Assembly (NCBI GenBank): GCA_964292295.1
Contig: CAXYVC010000066.1
Span: forward strand, 1-13,975
Direction of reading: 5' to 3'
From: CAXYVC01 sp964292295
Lineage (GTDB): Bacteria > Acidobacteriota > Holophagae > Holophagales > Holophagaceae
DNA: 13,975 bases
Shown here one piece after another: positions 8,415 through 13,975 of this stretch. Each line of letters opens with the position of its first letter. Position 1 is the stretch's first letter. The translations under genes and the position numbers were made by a program. The notes under the pieces were generated by a model, which was given only the letters and a program-made list of their open reading frames with translations, had not been told where the DNA came from and did no database searches.

Positions 8415-8491
8415 GGGGTTGTAGCTCAGTCGGTTAGAGTGCCGGCCTGTCACGCCGGAGGTCGCGGGTTCGAGCCCCGTCAGCCCCGCCA
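8415..8491 (+). tRNA. tRNA-Asp (anticodon GUC), CCA encoded
   Basis: The 77-base cloverleaf has acceptor stem GGGGTTG/CAGCCCC with one T-G pair. The anticodon stem CCGGC/GCCGG is perfect around CTGTCAC (anticodon GTC). The T loop is TTCGAGC, and the discriminator is G, the expected identity element for aspartate. The 3' CCA is encoded. It lies 22 bases after tRNA-Val and is followed at once by a terminator, so the two are probably cotranscribed. Confidence 0.97.
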
Positions 8492-8499
8492 CTGAGACG

Positions 8500-8529
8500 A
8501 AGGGAGCCCCAGCGGCTCCCTTTTTCTTT
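8500..8529 (+). terminator. Rho-independent terminator of the tRNA unit
   Basis: A nine-pair stem (8500-8508 with 8514-8522) closes a five-base CCAGC loop and runs into TTTTCTTT. The structure begins nine bases after the tRNA-Asp CCA end. It has both elements of an intrinsic terminator and separates the tRNAs from der. Confidence 0.9.
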
Positions 8530-8616
8530 GCTCCGCATGCGGGAGGGGCCCTCCTCTCCGCGCGCTACACTGCAGGGTTTCCGGCCCGTGGCGAGCACGG
8601 CCCGCACAGGTGATCC

Positions 8617-10077
8617 ATGAAGCTGCCCCTCGTCGCCCTCTGCGGACGCCCCAACGTGGGGAAGTCCACCCTCTTCAACCGGCTCACCCGCAGCCGCGCC
8701 GCGCTGGTGCACGACCTGCCGGGCATGACCCGGGACCGCAGCTATGGCCGCGTGGCCTGCCTGGGGGACGACGGCGAGGTGGAGGAGCTCTTCGAGCTGG
8801 TGGACACCGGCGGGCTCGACTTCGAGGGCGAGGACGTCATCACCATGGGCATCACGCGCATGGCGGAGCAGGCTCTGGCCGAGGCCCACGTGGTGGTGCT
8901 CCTGGTGGACGGCCACGACGGCTGCACCGCCGGGGACGAGGAGATCGCCGCGCGCCTGCGCACCCTCGGCAAGCCCGTGCTGCTGGTGGTGAACAAGCTG
9001 GACGGCATGAAGGGCGGCGCGCCGGACGGCAGCTTCTACGCCCTCGGCTTCGACGATCTGCTGCAGGTGAGCGCCAGCCACGGCGACGGGGTGCCGGGGC
9101 TCCTGGACGAGGGCCGCGCACGCCTGCCCCTCCACCGGAGCCCCGCGGAGGCGGAGCAGCACGAGGCGGACGAGGAGCTCCGCTTCGCGATCATCGGGCG
9201 CCCCAACGTGGGGAAGAGCAGCCTCACCAACCGCATGCTTGGCTACGAGCGCAGCCTCGTGAGCGACGTGGCGGGCACCACGCGGGACACGGTGGACACC
9301 GTCTTCCGCCGGGAAGCGCGCGTCTACCGCCTGATCGACACGGCGGGGATCCGGCGCAAGGGCAAGACCTACGAAGGGGCGGAGAAGCTCTCCATCCTGA
9401 AGGCCAAGCAGGCCATGGCGCGGGCCGACGTCAGCCTGATGCTCATCGATGCGGTGGAGGGGGTGACCCACCAGGATGCGGTGGTGGCCGGCTACGCCCA
9501 GGAGGCTGGCGCGGCGGTGATCCTGGTGGTGAACAAGTGGGACCTGGTGGCCAAGGACACCTACACCGCCCTCGAGATGGAGGAGAAGATCCGCTTCGAC
9601 CTGGGCTTCCTTCAGCACGCGCCCATGGTCTTCATCTCGGCCCTGACCGGACAGCGGGTGACGAAGCTCTTCGAGATGATCGACGCCGTGGCGGAAGCCC
9701 ACGCGCGCCGCATCCCCACGGGCAAGCTGAACGCCTTCCTGCGCGAGGCGGTGGCGGCCATGAGCCCCCACGCGGTGGACGGCAAGCTGCCCAAGCTCTA
9801 CTTCATGACCCAGGTGGGCGTGCGACCTCCCACCTTCGTGATCAAGGCGAACACCGACCGGGGCCTGCACTTCAGCTATCTGCGCTACCTGGAGAACCGT
9901 CTGCGCGACGCCTTCGGCTTCGAGGGCACGCCCGTGCGCCTGAGCGTTCAGAAGCGGGGCAAGGGCGAAGATCCGGACGCGGCCGCGCCCGTGCGCCGCA
10001 TCCTGGATGTGGGCGAGGGCTTGAAGCCGGGACGGCGGGCCCGGGGTGCATCGCGGGGGCGCCGGCGCCGTGCATAG
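8617..10077 (+). CDS. der: Ribosome biogenesis GTPase Der (EngA)
   Basis: The 486-residue protein has the family's distinctive double GTPase arrangement plus a C-terminal KH-like domain and acts in 50S subunit assembly. The first G domain has GRPNVGKST at 10-18, DTGG at 63-66 and NKLD at 126-129. The second has GRPNVGKSS at 194-202, DTAG at 241-244 and NKWD at 306-309, with the conserved VAGTTRDTVDT switch region between. The KH-like domain covers roughly 370-455, and the tail is very Arg-rich (final GRRRRA), which could bind rRNA. The ATG at 8617 has only a modest AGG site (8608-8610). A TACACT at 8566-8571 might be a -10 box, but I see no matching -35. A small CCGTG/CACGG hairpin precedes the ribosome site. 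The gene follows the tRNA terminator and looks monocistronic. Confidence 0.97.
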   Translation: MKLPLVALCGRPNVGKSTLFNRLTRSRAALVHDLPGMTRDRSYGRVACLGDDGEVEELFELVDTGGLDFEGEDVITMGITRMAEQALAEAHVVVLLVDGHDGCTAGDEEIAARLRTLGKPVLLVVNKLDGMKGGAPDGSFYALGFDDLLQVSASHGDGVPGLLDEGRARLPLHRSPAEAEQHEADEELRFAIIGRPNVGKSSLTNRMLGYERSLVSDVAGTTRDTVDTVFRREARVYRLIDTAGIRRKGKTYEGAEKLSILKAKQAMARADVSLMLIDAVEGVTHQDAVVAGYAQEAGAAVILVVNKWDLVAKDTYTALEMEEKIRFDLGFLQHAPMVFISALTGQRVTKLFEMIDAVAEAHARRIPTGKLNAFLREAVAAMSPHAVDGKLPKLYFMTQVGVRPPTFVIKANTDRGLHFSYLRYLENRLRDAFGFEGTPVRLSVQKRGKGEDPDAAAPVRRILDVGEGLKPGRRARGASRGRRRRA

Positions 10078-10091
10078 CGCGTCATGCCCTT

Positions 10092-10136
10092 GCCACGCCT
10101 TGCTTTGCATCGCGTGATGATGGCGTGGCGCGATGC
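10092..10136 (+). repeat. Two interlocking inverted repeats downstream of der
   Basis: GCCACGCC (10092-10099) is the exact complement of GGCGTGGC (10122-10129). GCATCGCG (10107-10114) is the exact complement of CGCGATGC (10129-10136). Each repeat has one arm inside the other's loop, so they would form either alternative hairpins or a pseudoknot-like fold. They begin 15 bases after the der stop and could be its transcript end, although no T-run follows. Confidence 0.5.
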
Positions 10137-10380
10137 CGGAAAAATACCACGTTCCGGATATGCGCATGAACTCATAACCTCCCTCATGGGCCGGCTTGGG
10201 GACCCATGTGCCCTGGAGGGTGGGCGCCGGGGCGTCGTTTAACATCAATTAACTTCTTTGTGGCGCAGTGGGCGCGGGAAGGTAGCTCCAGCTTTCCCGT
10301 TCTTGTCGAGTTGTCGTACTGGCGCGTGCTCCTCCCCCGGAGGACGGGAGTGTGCGGCAGTCCTTCCCTCTCCCCTTCAC

Positions 10381-10388
10381 GAAGGAGA
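10381..10388 (+). promoter_or_regulatory. Ribosome binding site that sets the M4 protease start
   Basis: GAAGGAGA ends six bases before the ATG at 10395 and is the strongest Shine-Dalgarno match in the leader. It overlaps the 3' arm of a small CCTT/AAGG hairpin. It selects the start that gives an immediate signal peptide. Confidence 0.75.
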
Positions 10389-10394
10389 CCCAAG

Positions 10395-13034
10395 ATGGCC
10401 ACGAGCCGCACCCTCACCCTTGTCGCCGCCGCCCTTGCGGCCGGCGCCCTCTCTGCCGCCGAGATGCCCGCCGCGCTGAAGCTCAAGGCGGATCAGGCGA
10501 GCCAGAACCTCATGTCCCGCCGCCAGGGACTGGGGCTGGACGAGCACCACGCCTTCCAGGCCCGGCGCGCCCACGGCGACGAGCTCGGCCAGTTCCACAC
10601 CCGCCTGAAGCAGCTCTACAAGGGCGTGCGCGTGTGGGGTGGCGAGGCCATCTTCCACCAGGACGCCAGCGGCAACGAGCTGCCCGCGACCCTCGAGCTG
10701 CGCCGCAACCTGAACTTGGCCGTGGCGCCCACCCTGGAGGCCAAGGAGGCCCTGGCCGTGGCCCACCAGGTCCTGAACCCCAAGGGCCCCTACGCCTATG
10801 AGCCCACCGCTGAGCTGGTGGTCTACCCGGTGATGAAGGACCTGGTCGTCCGCCGCGCTTCGCGCCGGATGAACGACGGGGATGACATGGGCGTGAGCCG
10901 CCAGGTCATGCGCTACGTGCTGGCCTACCACGTGCACACCGAGCTGGAGAACGGCGTGGGCGAGACGGCCCACACCGACTTCATGATCGACGCCCACAGC
11001 GGCGCGATCCTGGAGAAGTGGAACACCCTGCGCACCACGGACGCCACGGGCACCGGCTACTCCCAGCACAGCGGCACCGTGACGCTCCACACGAACCTGA
11101 GCGGCTCCACGTACCAGCTGTACGACGTGTACCGCGGGATGAACATCAAGACCTACAACCTGAACCACGCCACCAGCGGCACCGGCACCCTGTACACCGA
11201 CGCCGACAACACCTGGGGCGACGGCAGCAACTATCCCACCGGCTCCGGCACCTCCACCACCGGCGCCACGGGCCAGACGGCCGCTGTGGACGCCCACTAC
11301 GGCGTGGAGATGACCTACGACTTCTACAAGAACGTCCTGGGCCGCAACGGCATCGACGGCAACGGCACCGCCACCTACAGCCGCGTGCACTACAGCACCA
11401 GCTACGACAACGCCTTCTGGTCCGACAGCTGCTTCTGCATGACCTACGGCGACGGCAGCGACTTCAAGCAGCTGGCCTCCATGGACGTGGCCGCCCACGA
11501 GATGAGCCACGGCGTGTGCGCCAACACCGCCAACCTCAACTACTCCGGTGAGCCCGGCGGCCTGAACGAGGCCAACTCCGACATGTTCGGGGCCGTGGTC
11601 GAGCTCTACGCCCGCAACAACGGCACCCTGCCCGCCACCGTGTCCAACACGGATGCCTGCTGGACCATGGGCGAGGACCTCTCCTCCACGCCGCTGCGCT
11701 ACATGTACAAGCCCAGCCTCGACGGCTCCAGCCCCAACGCCTGGAGCAGCTCCACGGGCAGCCTGGACGTGCACTACAGCTCCGGTCCCGCCAACCGCAT
11801 GTTCTTCTTCCTGAGCCAGGGCGCCAGCAGCACCAGCAGCAGCAACTACTACAGCAGCTACGCCCCGAACGGCTTCACCGGCATCGGGCCCGAGAAGGCC
11901 ATCAAGATCTGGTGGCGCGCGCTGTCCACCTACATGACCAGCACCACCAACTACGCCGGCGCCCGCACGGCCTGCCTGAATGCCGCCACGGACCTCTACG
12001 GCGCCTCCAGCGCCGAGTACGCCGCCGTGCAGAACGCCTTCGGCGCCATCAACGTGGGCTCCATCGCGCCCACCGGCGTGACCGTGGCCATCAGCCCCAC
12101 CACCGCCACCGTCCAGACCGGCGCCACCTACCAGTTCACGGCCACCGTGAGCGGCACCACCAGCACGGGCGTGACCTGGACCTGCACGGGCGGCACCGTG
12201 AGCAGCACGGGCCTCTTCACCGCGCCCACCACGGCCGGCACCTACACCGTGAAGGCCACGAGCACGGCCGACACCACCAAGTCCGCCTCCGCCACCGTGA
12301 CCGTGACCGCCGCCCAGACCGTAAGCGTGTCCATCAGCCCGGCCACCGTGTCCCTGGCGACGGGCGGCACGCAGCAGTTCGCGGCCACCGTGAGCGGCAC
12401 CACGAACACCAGCGTGACCTGGACCTGCACGGGCGGAACCGTGAGCACCAGCGGTCTCTACACCGCGCCCACGACGGCCGGCACCTACACCGTGAAGGCC
12501 ACCAGTGTCGCCGACACGAGCAGGTATGCCACTTCGACGGTCACGGTCACCGCTCCCAGCGGTTCCGGCACGGAGAAGATCCTGAACGGCGGCTTCGAGA
12601 GCGGCGCCACCAGCTGGACCGGCACTACCGGCGCCATTGGCACCTGGAGCGGCCAGCCCGCCTATGCCGGCACCAAGAATGCCTGGATCTGCGGCAATGG
12701 CAGAACGGCCACCGAGTACCTCTACCAGGCCGTCGCGATCCCGAGCACGGCCACCAGCGCGACCCTGAGCTTCTACATGCACATCGACACGGCCGAGACC
12801 ACCACATCCAAGGTCTACGACAAGCTCGTGGTCTCCCTGCAGAACACCTCCGGCACCACGCTGAAGACCCTGGCCACCTACAGCAACCTGAACAACGCCT
12901 CGGGCTACGTCCTGCGCACCTTCGACCTCAGCGCCTACAAGGGTCAGACCGTTCGCGTCTACTTCAAGGGCACGGAGGACAGCAGCCTGCAGACGTCCTT
13001 CGTCCTGGACAACGTCAGCCTCATCGTGAAGTAG
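10395..13034 (+). CDS. Secreted M4 (thermolysin-like) metalloprotease with two Ig-like repeats and a C-terminal beta-sandwich
   Basis: The 879-residue precursor starts with a Sec signal peptide (about 1-22, cleavage near LSAAE). A propeptide with FTP/PepSY-like character spans about 25-215. The M4 catalytic domain (about 217-557) has HEMSH at 368-372 and GLNEANSD with the third zinc ligand E392, exactly 20 residues after H372 as in thermolysin. It also has H460 in HYSSGPANR, matching the transition-state histidine. Two tandem Ig-like (Big-type) domains follow, at about 560-641 and 642-722. A C-terminal domain from about 727 begins ILNGGFESG and resembles jelly-roll carbohydrate- or substrate-binding modules. 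It should be a zymogen that digests protein outside the cell, with the tail domains anchoring it to substrate or surface. Cysteines 346, 348, 375, 422 and 527 are unusual extras. The gene is very Thr/Ser/Gly-rich and ends at a strong terminator; no partner gene is adjacent. Confidence 0.95.
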   Translation: MATSRTLTLVAAALAAGALSAAEMPAALKLKADQASQNLMSRRQGLGLDEHHAFQARRAHGDELGQFHTRLKQLYKGVRVWGGEAIFHQDASGNELPATLELRRNLNLAVAPTLEAKEALAVAHQVLNPKGPYAYEPTAELVVYPVMKDLVVRRASRRMNDGDDMGVSRQVMRYVLAYHVHTELENGVGETAHTDFMIDAHSGAILEKWNTLRTTDATGTGYSQHSGTVTLHTNLSGSTYQLYDVYRGMNIKTYNLNHATSGTGTLYTDADNTWGDGSNYPTGSGTSTTGATGQTAAVDAHYGVEMTYDFYKNVLGRNGIDGNGTATYSRVHYSTSYDNAFWSDSCFCMTYGDGSDFKQLASMDVAAHEMSHGVCANTANLNYSGEPGGLNEANSDMFGAVVELYARNNGTLPATVSNTDACWTMGEDLSSTPLRYMYKPSLDGSSPNAWSSSTGSLDVHYSSGPANRMFFFLSQGASSTSSSNYYSSYAPNGFTGIGPEKAIKIWWRALSTYMTSTTNYAGARTACLNAATDLYGASSAEYAAVQNAFGAINVGSIAPTGVTVAISPTTATVQTGATYQFTATVSGTTSTGVTWTCTGGTVSSTGLFTAPTTAGTYTVKATSTADTTKSASATVTVTAAQTVSVSISPATVSLATGGTQQFAATVSGTTNTSVTWTCTGGTVSTSGLYTAPTTAGTYTVKATSVADTSRYATSTVTVTAPSGSGTEKILNGGFESGATSWTGTTGAIGTWSGQPAYAGTKNAWICGNGRTATEYLYQAVAIPSTATSATLSFYMHIDTAETTTSKVYDKLVVSLQNTSGTTLKTLATYSNLNNASGYVLRTFDLSAYKGQTVRVYFKGTEDSSLQTSFVLDNVSLIVK
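12072..12557 (+). repeat. Tandem 243-bp repeat encoding the two Ig-like domains
   Basis: The two units (about 12072-12314 and 12315-12557) are offset by 243 bases, exactly 81 codons. They share long identical stretches such as GTGACCTGGACCTGCACGGG at 12171 and 12414. Proteins align without gaps through the SP, VTWTCTGGTVS, APTTAGTYTVKATS and VTVTA segments. This is an internal domain duplication. Confidence 0.9.
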
Positions 13035-13050
13035 CATCACCTCGATCCAG

Positions 13051-13085
13051 GAAGAGGGCCGCCTGCGGGCGGCCCTCTTCTTTTT
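13051..13085 (+). terminator. Rho-independent terminator of the M4 protease gene
   Basis: A perfect 13-base-pair stem (13051-13063 with 13068-13080) with a TGCG loop is followed directly by TTTTT. It starts 17 bases after the protease stop codon. The convergent SDR gene ends 12 bases beyond it, so the stem may also stop transcription arriving from that side, though that direction lacks a T-run. Confidence 0.93.
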
Positions 13086-13096
13086 GGGGGGATCCC

Positions 13097-13885
13097 TCAG
13101 AAGGTGGACTGGATGAGGCCTCCGTCCACCTGCAGGGAGGCGCCCGTGATATAGGAGGCCCGCTCGCTGCAGAGGAAGGCGATGGTGTCGCCCACCTCTT
13201 CGGGCCTGCCCATCCGGCCTGCGGGTACGGATGCGGCCGTGCGGGCCAGATAGTCCTCCAGCCGGATGCCTTCGGCCCTGGCCTTCAGTTCGCCCAGGTG
13301 GACCTGGCGATCCGTCATGATGTGACCGGGCAACAGTGCGTTCACGGTGATGCCTTCCGCGGCCGTCTCCTGGGCGAGGGTCTTCGTGAGGGCGGAGAGC
13401 CCGGCGCGCAGCGTGGAGCTGATCGTGAGCAGGGGCAGGGGCTGGCGCGCCACCAGGCTGGTGAGGTGGACGATGCGCCCCCAGCGCCGCGCGCGCATGC
13501 CGGGCAGTGCGAGGCGGCAGAGGCGCACGGCGTTCAGCAGGGTGCCCTGCACGCCGGCTTCCCAGTCGGCATCCGAGAGGCCGTCGAAGCCCGCGGCCTT
13601 GGGGCCGCCCGTGTTGGTCACCAGGATGTCCACGGGGCCCAGGGAGGCCTCGGTGGCCTGGAACCAGCGCCGCAGATCCTCCTCCCGGGTCACGTCCGCC
13701 TGAAGGGCCAGGACGGGCACGCTGAGGGCTTCCAGCGCGTGCCGCGCCGCCTCCAGGGCCTCCGCGCCGCGGCCACAGATGGACACCGCGCAGCCCTCCT
13801 GCGCGAGCGCACGGGCGCCGGCGTACCCGAGCCCCCGGCTGCCCGCCGCCACCATGGCGACCTTCCCGCGAATCCCGAAATCCAT
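13097..13885 (-). CDS. SDR-family oxidoreductase-like protein lacking the YxxxK catalytic pair
   Basis: The 262-residue protein has the Rossmann fold of classical short-chain dehydrogenases. A Gly-rich cofactor loop AAGSRGLG lies at 13-20, an acidic ADV at 63-65, and NTGGP at 91-95 in place of NNAGG. The catalytic-type serine is S143, VNALLPG is at 181-187, and the usual C-terminal ITGASLQVDGG stretch is present. Counting from S143, the positions of the catalytic Tyr and Lys are S156 and R160 (SSTLR), so YxxxK is missing. This fits a divergent SDR subgroup described as beta-ketoacyl-ACP-reductase-like with imperfect NAD motif and tetrad, recalled from family descriptions. Substrate and activity are unknown. 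The ATG at 13885 has an AAGGAGAG ribosome site. It is convergent with the protease and stands alone. Confidence 0.9.
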   Translation of the reverse strand: MDFGIRGKVAMVAAGSRGLGYAGARALAQEGCAVSICGRGAEALEAARHALEALSVPVLALQADVTREEDLRRWFQATEASLGPVDILVTNTGGPKAAGFDGLSDADWEAGVQGTLLNAVRLCRLALPGMRARRWGRIVHLTSLVARQPLPLLTISSTLRAGLSALTKTLAQETAAEGITVNALLPGHIMTDRQVHLGELKARAEGIRLEDYLARTAASVPAGRMGRPEEVGDTIAFLCSERASYITGASLQVDGGLIQSTF

Positions 13886-13975
13886 GGTGCTCTCCTTGGC
13901 GCCAGTGTCCCACGATGCGGAAAGGCCGCGCCCGCACGGGCCCCGGGGTCTCCCCCCGGGGGGGCGCCTGCGGCG
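13886..13975 (-). promoter_or_regulatory. Upstream region of the SDR gene, no clear promoter
   Basis: It contains the AAGGAG ribosome site just before the SDR start. Its far end (13941-13968) is a very GC-rich stretch with two copies of the self-complementary CCCCGGGG. I see no -10/-35 pair that I would trust. Confidence 0.3.

Larger units (their letters stand above)
10078..10394 (+). other. Structured intergenic region between der and the M4 protease
   Basis: These 317 bases hold no convincing gene. The first part (10092-10136) carries two interlocking 8-bp perfect inverted repeats, described separately. Next come a CCGGAA/TTCCGG repeat (10136-10141 with 10152-10157), an 8-bp palindrome (10160-10167) and a CATGGG/CCCATG repeat (10185-10190 with 10203-10208). 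An AT-rich island follows at about 10236-10260, striking in this GC-rich DNA, with TTAACA (10239-10244) as a -35-like sequence but no good -10 at 17 bases. The last part has TCCTCC-CCC-GGAGGA (10330-10344) and CCTT/AAGG flanking the protease ribosome site (10374-10385). The promoter and leader of the protease must lie here, but I could not fix the start site. The protease frame stays open back to 10206 without a stop, but that stretch has no signal-peptide or domain character. Confidence 0.6.

Noticed and set aside
8542..8554. GGAGGG-G-CCCTCC dyad upstream of der as an operator
   Set aside because: A one-base loop and GC-rich context make it likely to be chance, and no second copy is seen.
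8434..10248. Minus-strand 604-codon frame opposite der and through tRNA-Asp
   Set aside because: It is antisense to der and runs through a tRNA and a terminator, with no recognisable domain or ribosome site.
10206..10394. Upstream extension of the protease frame
   Set aside because: It would put about 63 non-signal residues before a perfect signal peptide, while the ATG at 10395 has a strong ribosome site.
10377..13937. Very long minus-strand open frame (1186 codons) spanning the protease and part of the SDR
   Set aside because: It is the antisense shadow of the M4 gene, with Gly/Val/Ala-rich low complexity. The protease frame has signal peptide, zinc ligands and flanking signals.
13941..13968. 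CCCCGGGG repeats near the right edge as a terminator
   Set aside because: The sequence is a plain GC run with self-complementary pieces and no T-run, and the gene it would serve is outside the window. It cannot be judged.

Overview
The window is high-GC bacterial chromosome with densely packed housekeeping genes and no mobile element, CRISPR array or phage gene that I can see. The ATP synthase locus has two b-type stator genes and lacks the a and c subunit genes. Together with the GC-rich codon use and a large secreted M4 protease carrying Ig-like domains, this suggests a Gram-negative bacterium of the Acidobacteriota (Holophaga/Geothrix-like) or a deltaproteobacterial-type lineage. That placement is an inference from gene order and protein style, not from a marker gene comparison.

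Layout from left to right: the 3' end of a probable metallo-beta-lactamase-fold hydrolase (1-173, +); a small outer-membrane beta-barrel protein with its own promoter and terminator (240-821, +); and a CorA-family divalent-cation transporter (904-1878, +). The transporter converges, across a shared hairpin, on the F1Fo ATP synthase operon. That operon runs on the minus strand from about 8100 to 1927 in the order b', b, delta, alpha, gamma, beta, epsilon. Its genes are nearly contiguous or overlapping, and the b', b and delta genes start with GTG. Genes atpB (a) and atpE (c) are not in the window and must lie elsewhere if the enzyme is complete.

A 216-base intergenic region (8101-8316) separates the ATP synthase operon from a plus-strand tRNA-Val(UAC)/tRNA-Asp(GUC) pair, which has a clear sigma-70-like promoter and a strong intrinsic terminator. 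The ribosome-assembly GTPase gene der follows (8617-10077, +). A 317-base structured intergenic stretch then leads to a secreted thermolysin-type (M4) metalloprotease (10395-13034, +) with two tandem Ig-like repeats and a C-terminal beta-sandwich-like domain. It ends at a strong terminator. Last is a convergent short-chain dehydrogenase-like gene (13097-13885, -) whose catalytic Tyr and Lys are replaced.

Most of the window is ordinary core genome. The most interesting points are the signal peptide plus His/Ala/Pro-rich periplasmic extension on the ATP synthase b subunit, the interlocking inverted repeats just after der, the SDR without a YxxxK motif, and the extra cysteines around the M4 active site. 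I do not see a clear novel multi-gene system.
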